64,000 bases of DNA from Lepus europaeus (GCF_033115175.1 NC_084845.1:1428501-1492500); one strand, 5' to 3'. Shown: positions 21,489-42,347, counted from the first letter of the stretch. Notes: a model not told the origin generated them from the letters alone. Translations and numbers: made by a program.

Positions 21489-22522
21489 CTGTCAAAATGA
21501 CCACCGTCAAGGCTGTGAGCAGTGTCTTGTTCTGTTTCCAAATATCTGTATTTAACTACGTGGCATCTCTGAATTACAGAACTAATTTACCTATTTGGCA
21601 AACTAACAGCCAAATGTGTTTACTTCTCCCTCAGGATGCACAGCCCATACTCAACCTCCTTATCTAAGGCTTACACATCAACATTCCCCCTGCCCTAACC
21701 AATGCAGGGCCCAGCACTGTACAAACAGGGACAACGGCTACACCGAGGCTCACTGACCAATCCAAACCATCCAGGCTTCAGCTGCTTCACCCTTCCCTGA
21801 CTTGTCTCTCCTGCTGAGACCCCCAACAACACATGCACGCTTTCCATGCAACCCTTCCCTTGGTCCGGTATATGCATCCTGTTCCACACGGTATGTCCCC
21901 TCCATTCCAACATAAGAAATAACAATTCTGTCAGTGGCACTGGCCATCACTCATGTCCCTAAATTTGATACACTTCCCTTTGCAGGATCTTCATCCTCCC
22001 CTTTTCTACCCATATATCCATCTCCTAGTGAACCTTCATTCCACTTCCCAGTGTGCAAGAAACACCCTTTATTTCCACTAATTACCGAGCCAGTGTACAA
22101 CAAAAGTGGGAGGGGGTAAGGTAAGAAAAGCACCACCAAAACCTGGTATGTTGGTCTTACCTTTTATCAGTCAGCTTCTGTGGGATCCCCGATCTTGTCT
22201 CCCACAACAAAAACCATGGACTCCTCATTTTCATTTAAGTCCCTGGGGCTATCCACTCACATTTCCTCTTGCATGCACACCACTCTGATGGCAATCCCCT
22301 CGCACCTCCAGCCCTTCCACGGTCACAACTTCACCCACCCTACATCATAGGCATTTCTTTTTAAGATTTATTTATTTATTTGAAATCGTAGCCTCTCAAA
22401 ATACCACTATGCATACGGAATCCAAATGCAATAATTTTAATCTGCCCCATCCTGTGCCAGATGTTAAAGTCTGCCAGCACCTGGGACAGTCCCAAACCCT
22501 GCTTTGAAAGTGTCCCCACCCT
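21489..22522 (-). other. Upstream flank of gene A
   Basis: No exon recognised. A block at about 22.2-22.36 kb matches unit 1 at about 8.43-8.57 kb. That unit 1 copy lacks the KRAB-A exon that lies beside it here. A short SINE tail scrap sits at 22,362-22,384. Confidence 0.55.
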
Positions 22523-22826
22523 GGGGCCAGCACTGTGGTGTAGTGGGTAAAGCTGCTGCCTACAGTGGCAGCACCAGTTCGAGTCCCAGCTGCTCCACTT
22601 CCAATACAGCTCTCTGCTATGGCCTGGGAAAGCAGAAGAAGATGGCCCAAGTCCTTCGGCCCCTGCAACCACGTGGGAGACTTGGAGGAAGCTCTTGGCT
22701 CCTGGGTTTGGATCAGCACAGCTCCAGCCATTGCAGCCATCTGGGGAGTGAACCAGCAGATGGAAGACCACACCCTCCCTCTCTGCCTCTTCCTTTCAAA
22801 TAAATAAATCTTAAAAAAAAAAAAGT
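22523..22826 (+). mobile_element. CSINE upstream of gene A
   Basis: Head GGGGCCAGCACTGTGGTG, tail CAAATAAATAAATCTTAAAA. Confidence 0.93.
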
Positions 22827-23409
22827 GCCTCACCCAGTCTTGTTTCTTGTTTTGACCTCAATCACTGAAACTTCCGTAAGGACCACATAGTTCTCCACAG
22901 TCAACTCTGGATCTTGGCTGCTTTCCCCTTTCATACTGTACATAGTGCCCCATACGTGGTCACAATGTTCTCTATCTTCCCATTCCTAATCCAACTCTAG
23001 CCACACTCACCTCCACAATTTTACTACCTTTCCTAGGCCTAGCAAAGTCCCTCACGGACCCCACTTTCCTTCAAAGTGGTCTGACATCCCCAGTAAAAGT
23101 ACACAGGCCTACAAGGAGTCACCCCAAGCCCTGGCGGGTATGCAGAGAGGAGATAAGCCTCAGCCAGCTCTCATTACCATCTGAGCACCTTGATGGACAT
23201 GCACCCACACTCGATTCATGTCCATCTGTCCCTTGGAAGCGTTTTTTTTTTCTCCACAGGACCCCCCCCACACCACACACACACAGAACCCCCTCCCTTA
23301 TCTGTGACAGACATCACTACCCCCAGGTGCCCAACAGAGACCCAGTCCTCAACCACTCTGTTCCTCTTCCCTCTCACTAACAGCATTGTCTTCAGAACCT
23401 AAAGATCTG
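22827..23409. other. Upstream flank of gene A
   Basis: Related to the unit 1 sequence near 8.7-9.7 kb. No exon or CpG island was seen. A small C/CA-rich tract lies at 23,262-23,286. Confidence 0.5.
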
Positions 23410-23720
23410 GGGGCTGAGATTGTGGTACAGTGGGTTAGGCTGCCACTTGGGATGCCAGCATCCATTATCAGAATCCCAGCTACTCTACTTCCACAGTCCA
23501 GCTTCCTGTTAATACCTCTAGGAAGGCAGCAAAGTTCCAATTACTTGGGGTCCTGCCACTCATGTGGGTGACCTGGAGTTCCTGTATTCTAGCTCTGGCC
23601 TGGCCCAACCCTGGCTGTTGCGGGTCCAGCTATTGTGGCCATCTGGGGAGTGAACCAGCAGATGGAAGATCTGTCTCTCCGTCACTCTGCCTTTCAAATA
23701 ATTAAATCTTTAAAACAAGA
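23410..23720 (+). mobile_element. CSINE, older
   Basis: Head GGGGGCTGAGATTGTGGTAC, tail CAAATAATTAAATC. Confidence 0.88.
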
Positions 23721-23951
23721 AATCTAAAGATGCTGTCTCTTAATTCAGACCCACAACTTAACTACAATGTAGACACAAAGGCTATCATAGTGGATGTCAC
23801 CATCCTGAACACCTTCACCCAACTCCATACTGACTCAGAGACTCTGTAACATTTCTTACTTTGCCAAAACCTGATTCCTCATAGTCCTTACTAAATCCTC
23901 CTACTACAGAACTCAACACATCTTAGTTGTTGGAGTGTTTGTCCTTTCTTT

Positions 23952-24271
23952 TAAAAAAATATTTTATTTATTTATTTGAGAGGCAGAATTAGAGACAGAG
24001 AAAGGGAGAGAGGTCTTCCATCAGCTGGCTCACTTCCCAAATGGCCACAACGACTGGAGTTGCACTGATCCAAAGCCAGGAGGCAGGAATTTCTTCTGGG
24101 TCTCCCATGTGGGTGCAGGGGCCCAAGGAGTTGGGCCATCTTCCACTGCTTTCCCAGGCCACAGCAGAGAGCTGGATGGGAAGAGGAGAAGCTGGGACAC
24201 GAACTGGCACTCATATGGGATTCTGGCACCTCAGGTAGAGCCTTAGCCTACTACGCCACAGCGCTAGCCCC
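23952..24271 (-). mobile_element. CSINE
   Basis: Tail left (AAAAATATTTTATTTATTTA), head right (ACGCCACAGCGCTAGCCCC). Confidence 0.92.
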
Positions 24272-25254
24272 AGTGTTCATCCTTTCAAACAAGGCCAAAC
24301 ATTGTGGAGCGATCCCTGAAACCTATTCCATCCACCAACCTGGCTCCTTCACCCTCACAACAGTAAGTGTAGATAGCTCTGGTGCAAAACACATCCAGAT
24401 GTCAATCATTTCTCATGTCCACAGCCCAAACCCTCACCCAGCCACCACCATCACTCCCCTGGGTTGTTACAGGAACCACCTCCCACATATCCCTGTCTTT
24501 ACCCACATTCCTCGTATGTAAGCCTCTTAAAATATGAGTCAAATCATCTCATTCTTCTGCCTCAAACCTTTCCTACTCGTGACCATACTCAGATTAGAGG
24601 TCCAGAACCAGTCATACCAGGCCTGATCTCTGTGTGCTGAGCCCTCCTGCCTTGTTCCCTATTCCTACCAGACCAACTAACAATGGATGTGCAGTTTCCT
24701 AAATAGCCCAGCTAGGTCTCATCTGTAAACATTTGTACATTCTAGATCCTGAGCCTGGAATGACCTGCCACATCTTACTCCCATTACCTATCAGAACTGG
24801 AACCAGTCCATATAACCATGGACCAGTTCAGGATCCCGGGTCTTGTGGAACTTTTCAGCTCCAAGGGAAGGAGAAACACAGGTGAAGATTCTCAGGAAAT
24901 CACTATTTCAAATGATCAGTGATAACTGGGTAGGTGGAAGCCTGAGACAGCCACCAGTCATCTGTGTGGGGTCCACAGCATTTCTACACCCGCCATGGGA
25001 CGCTGGGAGCAAAGGAAGGTCATGAGAAAGGGACCACCACTGCAGGATCCTACTGAGCTGTGCCACTCTGTCCTATCCTGCAGCCAAGGGACGCGAGGCT
25101 AAGCAAAGCTTCTCTGACTTCACTGCTGCCTCGCAACAGCTCTGACTCTGGATAAGGACTCAATCTCAGTAAGTCTCAGCAGCCTTATCTGTAAAACGGG
25201 AATAAAAATGACCCCATCATAAAGCTCATATTGGCATGAAACATGCATACCACG
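24272..25254. other. Spacer where a gene A promoter would be expected
   Basis: Unique sequence with low CpG. A MIR-like element is recognisable at about 25,060-25,230. No first exon matching the ATG-15-nt-donor pattern of B and C was found. Confidence 0.5.
25060..25230 (+). mobile_element. MIR-like ancient SINE
   Basis: The core resembles the MIR phrase TCAGCAGCCTTATCTGTAAA with AACGGGAATAA. Mammal-wide and much decayed. Confidence 0.55.
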
Positions 25255-25257
25255 ATG

Positions 25258-25565
25258 GAGCCAGCATTGTGGCACACTGGGTTAGGCCACTATGCCAGGA
25301 TCCCATATCCGGGTGCCAATTCAAGTCCTGGCTACTCTGTTTTCAATCCAGCTTCTTACTACAGCACCTGAGAAAGCAGTGGATAATACCACAAGTACTT
25401 GGGTCCCTGCCACCCTGCAGGAGACCTGAGTTTAGTTCCTGACTCCTGGTTCGGCCTGGAGCAACCCTAGGTATTGTGGGCACTTGGAGTAGACCAGTGG
25501 ATGGAAGATACTTCTGTGAACCCTGCCTTTCAAATAAATGGATAAATATATCTAAAAAAAAAAGT
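25258..25565 (+). mobile_element. CSINE, older
   Basis: Head GGAGCCAGCATTGTGGCAC. First of three SINEs in a row on the same strand. Confidence 0.85.
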
Positions 25566-25597
25566 AGCAAAAAATTCTCATAAATTGTACACACTAT

Positions 25598-25929
25598 GGG
25601 GCCAATGCTGTGGTGCAGCAGGTTAACACCCTGGCCTGTAGTGCTGGCATCCCGTATGGGTGCCGGTTTGAGACCCAGCTGCTCCACTTTCAATCCAGCT
25701 CTCTGTTATGACCAGGGAAATAGTGGAAGATGGCCCAAATCCTTGGGCTCCTGCACACAGGTGAGAGACCAGGAAGAAGCTCCTGGCTCCTGCTTCAGAT
25801 TGGCGCAGCTCTGGCTGTTGCGGCCAATTAGGGAGTGAACCATCGGATGGAAGACCTCTCTTTCTCTCTCTCTCTGCCTCTCCTCTGTGTAACTCTTTTG
25901 AATAAATAAATAAATCTTTTTAAAAATAT
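25598..25929 (+). mobile_element. CSINE
   Basis: Head GGGGCCAATGCTGTGGTGC, tail AATAAATAAATAAATC. Confidence 0.92.
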
Positions 25930-25937
25930 ACTTAACA

Positions 25938-26298
25938 GGCCGGCGCCGTGGCTCAACAAGCTAATCCTCCGCCTTGCGGCGCCGGCACACCAGGTTCTAG
26001 TCCCGGTCGGGGCACCGGATTCTGTCCTGGTTGCCCCTCTTCCAGGCCAGCTCTCTGCTGTGGCCCGGGAGTGCAGTGGAGGATGGCCCAAGTGCTTGGG
26101 CCCTGCACCCCATGGGAGACCAGGATAAGTAGGATAAGTACCTGGCTCCTGCCTATGGATCAGCGTGGTGCACCAGCCGCAGCGCACCAGCTGCGGCGAC
26201 CATTGTAGGGTGAACCAACGGCAAAGGAAGACCTTTCTCTCTGTCTCTCTCTCACTATCCACTCTGCCTGTCAAAAAAAAAAAAAAAAAAATATATAT

Positions 26299-26331
<33 letters not shown>

Positions 26332-26338
26332 CACACAC
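25938..26338 (+). mobile_element. CSINE with expanded TA/CA tail
   Basis: GC-rich-head subfamily. The A-tail has grown into (TA)n(CA)n(TA)n(CA)n (26,291-26,340). The duplication ACTTAACA lies at 25930-25937 and 26339-26346. A small internal duplication (GGATAAGTAGGATAAGTA) lies near 26,123. Confidence 0.92.
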
Positions 26339-26346
26339 ACTTAACA

Positions 26347-26823
26347 AAATAATCCACAGAAGCATAACAGTAGGGTTCCATTGATTCTATTCTGGAAAAT
26401 GGGAACTAATCTGTAGTGTTATAATCAATGGCTACCTAAGGTTGGGAAAGTGAGCAAGGCTGAGAGACAGAAAATACAAAATAGCCAAATAAAACCATCT
26501 AGAGCAACAGCTAAGTTTATTATTAGGGCGTTTTAGGAAAGTTCTCATGGGGCATACATATATGAAAACATATATTACACTTTTAATAGATGTAGTTCAA
26601 TATATGTCAAGTATCCCTCAATAAATTTGTTAAGTAAGGATTCCACAAAACGTGTGATGTCCCCTTCCCCTAGAAAAATAAGAGATGACAAAAAGCGCAT
26701 TGACTCCCCATCCACACACAGTTCCCACATCTTCAGTGGGTCCCCAATGTCTTGGGTAGCAAAAACTGGAGAGCAATGAAGGTAATTCACATCCACCTGA
26801 GACAGATGATGGCTAGATCACAG
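26347..26823. other. Spacer between units 2 and 3
   Basis: No gene. Its right part matches the spacer at 13.75-13.90 kb. Confidence 0.5.
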
Positions 26824-26838
26824 AGGATCCATTCTTTT

Positions 26839-27211
26839 TTATTTTATTTTTTTATTTTAATTTTTTTAATTTTTTTTTAATTTTTGACAGGCAGAGTGGA
26901 AAGTAGAGGGAGACAGAGAGAAAGGTCTTCCTTTTTGCCGTTGGTTCACCCTCCAATGGCCACCGCGGTAGGCGCGCTGTGGCCAGCGCACCGCGCTGTT
27001 CCGATGGCAAGAGCCAGGTGCTTCTCCTGGTCTCCCATGGGGTGCAGGGCCCAAGCACTTGGGCCATCCTCCACTGCACTCCCTGGCCACAGCAGAGAGC
27101 TGGCCTGGAAGAGGGGCAACCGGGACAGGATCGGTGCCCCGACCGGGACTAGAACCTGGTGTGCCGGCGCCGCAAGGCGGAGGATTAGCCTGTTAAGCCA
27201 CGGCGCCGGCC
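26839..27211 (-). mobile_element. CSINE, GC-rich-head subfamily
   Basis: The perfect 15-nt duplication AGAGGATCCATTCTT lies at 26824-26838 and 27212-27226. The high identity of the duplication suggests a recent insertion. Confidence 0.95.
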
Positions 27212-27226
27212 AGAGGATCCATTCTT

Positions 27227-28379
27227 AGACTGTAACATTTCCTTTCTCTGTCATGAGGTTACTATTCGTGCAACTATGGTTTGAAATTGATAGCCCAGGA
27301 GGGCTAGCAGGAATCCATTAATATTTTTGGATGACTTGTCCGATGGTCCCTTTGGCTGCAGGAGGTACACAGGATCTTGGAATTTCCACACTACGTCATT
27401 CCACAAAGTCACAGTTACAGGGACATCTGCGGATGCCCTTTCAGAGGGGGCTTATACTCTACTGCACTCTCTTCTACTTCCTATCAATCCAACCACTATT
27501 TCTTCACAGAACATTGTTTCCTGGCTCTGAATATCTACAGCAGGGACACCTACTTACACAGCTTTTGAGCTCTGGATACACAGCTTCTAGGCGGATCTCA
27601 AGAGATACCTATCCCTCAATAGGCAAGGAATATGAGAAATCTGTGTACACTCAACTCATGTCAAATGCCTTCAAGATGTTCAGGCAATTGCTCCATCCAC
27701 AAAGTGATTTTGCAAAATATGAATAATCTTTTATTAAGGACAGAAGTAGAAGTCGTTCAGATTTTTCTAGAAGGTCTCATGCAGCAATGCAAATTGCTCT
27801 AAATTTGGATGAGTTTGTCTTCCTGTTCTTTCCTCAACATTAAACAAAGCAGAGGTCTCACGCAAACTGCTTATTATTTCATTCTAGCAGAGACCAACAT
27901 TGTTCCAAACCCACAACAGATAGTGAATAAATACCCCCAAATTAAAGGTAGCTTAAATAGGGCCTAAACAAAAACCAGCAGGGGGGAGAGGGGAGTTTAG
28001 CAGGTTGGAAAAATTCATTCCAAGAGTCAAAGGATAACCAGTAATGCCCTGGGAGAAGGAATATCTCTTCAAGCTGTCACCCAAAGCCAACCTAGGTCCT
28101 CTGTCCAAAGCTGATATCCACACCCAAACCAACTTGGGGGAGGGACTGCGACCCCAAAGGGTTCAAATGACTGGTAAATCCTCCAGACAAAACAAGAGCT
28201 CAGCATGCTGCCGTGCCTGAGCATTTTAGTGACTAAGGTATTACACGCTGTGGATCTCAGCCAGTTGATAGAGAGATGATTTTTGTAACAGCACTGGCAA
28301 TGATACAATTCCGGCGAGGCCCTAGGCAAGTTCTAAAGGGCAGCATAATTCACAAGAGTTTTTCATGTATCTGACAATA
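27227..28379. other. 3' flank of unit 3
   Basis: No gene. The 28.24-28.34 kb part is the shared 3'-flank block; the remainder is unrecognised. Confidence 0.5.
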
Positions 28380-28660
28380 CAGAGAATAGCCCTAATATCA
28401 ATTTTTTATGTATAAAGTTCAACACTGGCTGTCTCCTTACAAAGCTAATCTGCAGAGCTTTCTTCTGTTATTATATTGAACAGGGAAGACTACCACATTG
28501 TCTTCATTCCTAAGTCTTTCTTCAGTCTGAACCTGCCGGTTCTGATGGAGGTTAGCTTAATGGCTAGACATCTCCAACATTCACTTCACTTTTACTCTCC
28601 GGGGTGTGGAGTGGTTTTGCAAGATTTAAAAGTTCTTTTGCTGACAAAAAACAAACCATT
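28380..28660 (-). pseudogene. Stranded 3' zinc-finger remnant of gene B beyond the L1
   Basis: On the minus strand the stretch contains degraded but alignable finger pieces: HT.GE.. then KxSEC followed by a helix-like region, then LHQNRQVQTEERLRNED, equivalent to L-x-HQ-x-x-x-HTEERP. Stops and frameshifts break every frame. The block continues at about 28.25-28.35 kb into a 3'-flank sequence also found beside unit 1 (about 3.66-3.80 kb) and gene C (about 53.5-53.6 kb). The simplest reading is that this is the distal part of the gene B array, separated by the L1 at 28.98-31.19 kb. Confidence 0.6.
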
Positions 28661-29052
28661 TCTTGGATACACCAAAGGCAGAACTGTTACAGGTAGGAAT
28701 GAAAGAACTTGGGCAAGGCCTCATGGGGAGTTGAATCTGTGACAGCCTGATACAACTTGACCCATGGGGGTCAGCTTATGGAAGGGGAGTCAACTGGGTT
28801 ATCTAGGTTTCCCAGGTTGCTATGGATTAGTAAATAGTTTGAGCTGGTATAAATGGCCCAGAATGCGACAGCACAATAACAGAAGTGGTTGGAAGTGTGG
28901 ACATGATCAGCTGCTCCAAAAAAGGAACTGACTTGCTTCTAGCCTAGGACATAAAACTGAGTTGAGAGTATTTATTTATGTATATTATTTATACATAGAC
29001 ATGTAGACCAAGAAAACAGTCAAGAAATAACTCTGGCATATGCAGTTAAATG

Positions 29053-29360
29053 ATTTTTTTAAGATTTATTTATTCATTTGAAAGGCAGAGTTACAGAGAG
29101 GAACAGTGAGAGATCGTCCATCTGCTGGTTTACTCCTCAAATGGCCACATGGTTGGGGCTGGGCCAGGCCAAAACCAGGAGCCCTGAACTCCATTCCGGT
29201 CTCCCATGTAGCTGGAACCACTTGGCCATCTTCTGCAATTTTCCCAGCCACATTAGCAGGGAGCTGCATCAGAAGTGGAGCAGTCAGAACTTGAGCTGGC
29301 ATTTACCTGAGATGCCAGCATTGCAGGCAATGGCTGCCAGCACAATGCCAACACCAGGCA
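29053..29360 (-). mobile_element. CSINE in the L1, old
   Basis: Tail left (TTTTTAAGATTTATTTATTC); the head on the right is eroded (GGCTGCCAGCACAATGCC). Confidence 0.82.
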
Positions 29361-29715
29361 AACAATTTCTAAAGGGTCCCAAGGATATTCAATAGGGGAA
29401 AGGAGACTTAAATAAATGATGCTTGGAAAACTGAGTATCCACATACAAAAACATGAATTTGGAGCCTTGCCTTACATCACATACAAAGATGGACCAAACA
29501 CTTAAGTATGAAACCTACAAATACAAGAGTCTTGGAACAAAACATAAAAGCATTGTAACAGGCAAAAGTGGGTAAAGTGAACACCGAGATAAAAATCTCA
29601 CCAAAGTACATGATCAACATTGCAAAAAGGCAACCTGTAGTGTTTCTGGAAAAACCTAGCATATGCAAGCTGGTCACCAAAGGTGAAAGGTGCTGAACAA
29701 ATGAAGCAAGAGACA

Positions 29716-30045
29716 GACAAGCCCAGGAACACACCTAGGGCACTTTCTCAGGAATTTATGGACAGAAGTATATCTCAGGCAGCAGCAAGGTGAGATGATC
29801 CTATGTACCCCAAGCAAGAGGAAAGAGGGTTTATTTGCAACACCAAACAAAGGTATCCACAGCCAAACACAACGTACCTGGACTTTTTAAAGAAATACTA
29901 ACATTTCGGAAGCTGGATAAGATACATCCCAGATACCAGATTATCTTAATAACTTCGTCTATGCCATAGGATCTGGATGGCTACCAGCAAGTCAGGATGG
30001 TGGTTACAACCAATGTGGCTACACCCATGTCATGCTTCATCCCTA
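29716..30045. other. Unidentified insert within the L1, perhaps LTR
   Basis: L1 text stops near 29,700 and resumes near 30,050. The intervening sequence (with TTTATT near 29,831) is unlike L1 and could be a reversed LTR. No clean target duplication was found. Confidence 0.25.
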
Positions 30046-30283
30046 CATATAAAATATATATATAACACATAAAAATATATTAAAAATTCCTACCACGCAA
30101 TAAAATAACCCCATTTAAAAACAGAAAAAGATAAAACAATACTTTTCAACATGCACAACAAGCACAAGAAAACATGCTCTGTATCACTAATCATTAGGAT
30201 AATTTAAAATGCATTGTTTAAACCTCACAACCAATAGGATAGCTACTACCCAAAACAAACAAGCAAGCAAGCAAACAAAAACA

Positions 30284-30545
30284 GAGGGTGCTGGTATTGT
30301 GGTACAGCAGGTTAAGCTGCCATTTGCAAGGCTGGCACTCCACATCAGAGAGCCAGGTCAAGTCCCAGCAGCTCCACTTGCCTGCTACTAAGCCTGGGAA
30401 AGCAGCAGCAGGTGGCCACTCATGTAGCAGACTCAAAGGGACCTCTGCCCCAACTCCGCAGCCATGTGGGTAGTGAAGCAGCAGATGGAAGACCTCTCTT
30501 GATCTCACTTTGCCTTTCAAATAAACAAATAAAATCTTTTTTAAA
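30284..30545 (+). mobile_element. CSINE in the L1, internally deleted
   Basis: Head GGTGCTGGTATTGTGGTAC, tail CAAATAAACAAATAAAATC. The middle is shortened. Confidence 0.85.
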
Positions 30546-30850
30546 AATAAATTCTTAAAATAATAAAACCCAGACAATGTAAGGATGTAGATAAGACTGA
30601 AGCCCTTATGTAGTATTGGTGGGAATGTAAAATGGCACAAGTACTATGAAAGACAGTTCTGCAGAAAATTGAAAACAGGAATACTACATGACCTAGTATT
30701 TTCACTTCTGGGCATGTACCTTTGGGTAAATGAAACAAAGTCATGAGAAGATATTGGTATACTCATCATCATAGCATTATTCCCAATATTTGCAAAGGAC
30801 AGAAGTAATCCAAATATCCACAAATGGATGAATAGATAAAGAAACGTGAT

Positions 30851-30876
30851 ACACACACATACACACACACACACGG
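30851..30876. repeat. (CA)n microsatellite
   Basis: Short CA tract inside the L1 3' UTR. Confidence 0.85.
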
Positions 30877-31181
30877 AATATTTCACCAAGGAAAACAACA
30901 AAATGAAGGAAATTCTGACACATGATACAACATGGGTGAACCTTGAGAAATTTTCTAAAGTGGAAGGAAGCCAGTCAAAACAGATGCTGTGTAATTCTAC
31001 TTACATGAAGTACCAACAGGGTATAGAAACATAGTTCCCAGGGGCAATAGGGAAGGAACAGAAGTAGTTCTGGTTTAATGGAGATAGTTTACTTTTTCAA
31101 AATGAAGAGTTCTGCAGGTAAGTTGCATACAAAAATATGAATTTATATTTATATAACATTACTGAATTGTCCAATAAAGAG

Positions 31182-39675
<8,494 letters not shown>

Positions 39676-39879
39676 GGGGACGGCCTCCGCCAGCCGAGCC
39701 AGAGAACAGGGCAGAGAGCGGCCGGCAACCGCGACCGAGACAGGGCCACGGCGTCCCCAGCCCGGTCACGCTCGCCTCTTAGCAGTGGGAACCAAACCTC
39801 TTCTTAGCGTGCTTTGCCTCCCCGACGCCTAGGTAACAACCAAGCGCTCCTCGGCCCGAAACATTAAAGCAACCATAGA

Positions 39880-40110
39880 GCAACAAAAATGGCAGCTCCC
39901 TGGAGGACGCCGGAAGTACTGCCCTCACGTGACGTGCGCGCACGCAAGCGTCGCCTCTCAGGCCTGCATTGGCTCAGTCCTGGCCGCCCCACGGAATTCT
40001 GGGTTGTGTAGTTCCGACGCTTCCCGCACGTCTGTAGCGCGCTGGTCCCTCCAACTACGGATAAATGCATAATACCCCGTGGAGGACTCTGGGAAATGGA
40101 GTTCCAGGTC
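39880..40110 (-). promoter_or_regulatory. CpG-rich promoter of gene B
   Basis: Contains CCGGAAGT (ETS, 39910-39917), CACGTGAC (E-box/CRE half, 39926-39933), an NRF1-like TGCGCGCACGC (39935-39945) and a minus-strand CCAAT box (plus-strand ATTGGCTC at 39968-39975). Two stretches (39994-40013 and about 40084-40105) resemble the ZNF143/SBS element, reading ACTACA..CCCAGAATT and ACTCCATTTCCCAGAGT on the minus strand. CCAAT and ETS sites are shared in order and spacing with the unit 1 promoter. There is no TATA box. Confidence 0.65.
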
Positions 40111-40271
40111 TCCACAAAGAGGACGGAGCCCCGCTGTCTCTTAAAGGCGACACACCTAGATTTTCCTGGATATAGTAAAAGGATATTCACGCAAATCTTA
40201 GGGATGTATTATTTCAAATTTTTCATGCCATAAAGGCACTATACAACCACTCAAAACGTCATTTGTTTATA

Positions 40272-40634
40272 ATCTTTTTAAAGACTGATATATTTGAGAA
40301 GTGGAGAGAGGTTTTTCATCCGTTAGTTCACTCCCCAAATGGCCACAACGGCTGGAGCTGGGTCAGTCCAAAACCAGGAGCTTCTCCTGGGTCTCCCACA
40401 TGGGTGCAGGCGCCCAAGCACTTGGGCCATCTTCCACTGCTTCCCCAGGCCACAGCAGAGAGCTGGATCGGAAGTGGAGCAGCCGGGACTCGAACCAGCA
40501 CCCATATGGGATGCTGGCACTGCAGGCGGAAGCATAGCTTACTATGGACAGAACCCGCGCCTCAACCGGGACTAGAACCTGGAGTACCGGCGCCGCAGGC
40601 GGAGGATTAACCTAGTGAGCCGCGGCGCCAGCCA
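40272..40634 (-). mobile_element. CSINE with a second SINE head fused at its 5' end
   Basis: From the left: tail and body of an older-type copy up to its head (CATATGGGATGCTGGCACTG). Then comes, in the same orientation, an extra GC-rich-head piece (GGGACTAGAACCTGGAGTAC ... GCCGCGGCGCCAGCC). It is either a truncated second insertion or a dimeric element. Confidence 0.85.
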
Positions 40635-41010
40635 TTGTGTAGTTATTTAAAGGAAGTTGCAGAAACAGTTCTAGAGAAATGTATCTGTGCCACGTAAAAA
40701 TAAAGATCTCAATGAAGTTTAAGAGGGCGAAGTCTAGGAAGTCAGAGAATGAAGACTGAGCCTGTGGCTGTGCTGGAACCTTCTCTACACTTATGCATTC
40801 ATCTACAAAATGCGGATGTTTTATTTTCATTAGCTGTATGATGGGAGAAACAGAGATAATGAATGACTCACCACAAAAGTGAAAATGGACAAGGAAGCAA
40901 TGTGGTGATGTGTTGTTTCAGAATGGTAGAACACGCTGGAAACGGGAGTAGGGTTGACAGTGCTCTGGACACATAGGACTTATCTGTGTTCTCTTATGTT
41001 CTGTATTTTT
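40635..41010. other. Spacer upstream of the gene B promoter
   Basis: No gene or known repeat recognised. Confidence 0.45.
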
Positions 41011-41339
41011 TTTAAAAGATTTTTTTAATTTATTCACTTGAAAGGTAGAGTTACAGTGAGAGGGAGAGACAGAGAGAAAGGTCTTCCTTCCATTGGTTCA
41101 CCCCCAAATGGCCACAACGGCTGGTGCTGCACCGATCTGAAGCCAGGAGCCAGGAGCCTCTTCCGGGTCCCCCATGCAGGTGCAGGGTCTCATGGACTTG
41201 GTCCATCCTCTACTGCTTTCCCAGGCCACAGCAGAGAGACTGATCAGAAGTGGAGCAGCTGGGACTAGAACCAGCGCCCATATGGGATGCCGGTGCCACA
41301 GGTGGAGGATTAACCCACTGCGCTATGGCGCCATCCCAA
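41011..41339 (-). mobile_element. CSINE
   Basis: Duplication GTTCTGTATTTTT at 40998-41010 and 41340-41352. Confidence 0.94.
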
Positions 41340-41667
41340 GTTCTGTATTTTTAATCACTAACCACAAGACCAAAGTTGTTTACTTCTCTTTCTTGCAAGT
41401 CACTAAGATACCTGAAATTTATATTACAAGTATTACAAACCCCTACCTCTGCAAAGCAAATCCTAATGGTATTCCCTTCCTGTCCAATGCGGATGAGGAT
41501 GTCTCCCCACCTCCACCCAATAACATTCTTTTAGTCATGAAGGCAGGATCCTAGTTCCTCCTCTTCTGTCTCTGCTGCTTTTTTCAAATGATGAGATCTT
41601 TCGTGGCCTGTGTGGTGTGTGCAGTGCATTTACTTTCCAAAACCGTAACATTAAGCTTTTCCTATCA

Positions 41668-42004
41668 CAGGAAGGTGTTGTGGTGCAGTGGGTTAAGCTC
41701 CACTGGTGATGCTGGCATTCTGTATTGGAGGGCCAGTTTGAGTCTCAATTGATCTGTTTCTAATCCAACTCCTTGCTAATGTGCCGGGGAAGGCAGCCCA
41801 AGATGGCCCAAGCACTTGGGCCCCTGCTACCTATGTGGGAAAAGAGGATGGAGTTCCTGACTCCTGGTTTCCATCTGGCCCAGACATGGCCAGACATGGC
41901 TGTTGTGGTCATTTAGGGAGTGAACCAGCAGAAGGATATTGTGCTCTCTCCCTGCCTCCTTTCCTCCTCCCTCTTTCTCCTTGACTCTCTTTCAAATAAA
42001 TTAA
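41668..42004 (+). mobile_element. CSINE, older
   Basis: Head GGAAGGTGTTGTGGTGCAG. A small ACATGGC tandem duplication lies near 41,884. Confidence 0.87.
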
Positions 42005-42006
42005 TA

Positions 42007-42347
42007 GGCCGGTGCTGCAGCTCACTAGGCTAATCCTCCGCCTGCGGCACCGGCACACCAGGTTCTAGTCCTGGTTGGGGCGCCAGATTCTGTCCCGGTT
42101 TCTCCTCTTCCAGTCCAGCTCTCTGCTGTGGCCCGGGAGTGCAGTGGAGGATGGCCCAAGTGCTTGGGCCCTGCACCCGCATGGGAGACCAGGAGAAGCA
42201 CCTGGCTCCTGGCTTCGGATCAGCGTGGAGCGCCGGCCACAGCGGCCATTGTGGGGTGAACCAACGGCAAAGGAAGACCTTTCTCTCTCTCTCTCTCTCA
42301 CTGTCCACTCTGCCTGTCAAAATAAATAAATAAATCTTAAAAAACAA
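42007..42347 (+). mobile_element. CSINE, GC-rich-head subfamily
   Basis: Inserted directly at the tail of the preceding copy. Tail AAATAAATAAATAAATC. Confidence 0.93.

Noticed and set aside
28690-28972. Possible LTR with TATAAATGG near 28,847
   Set aside because: No TG...CA ends with matching target duplication could be found.
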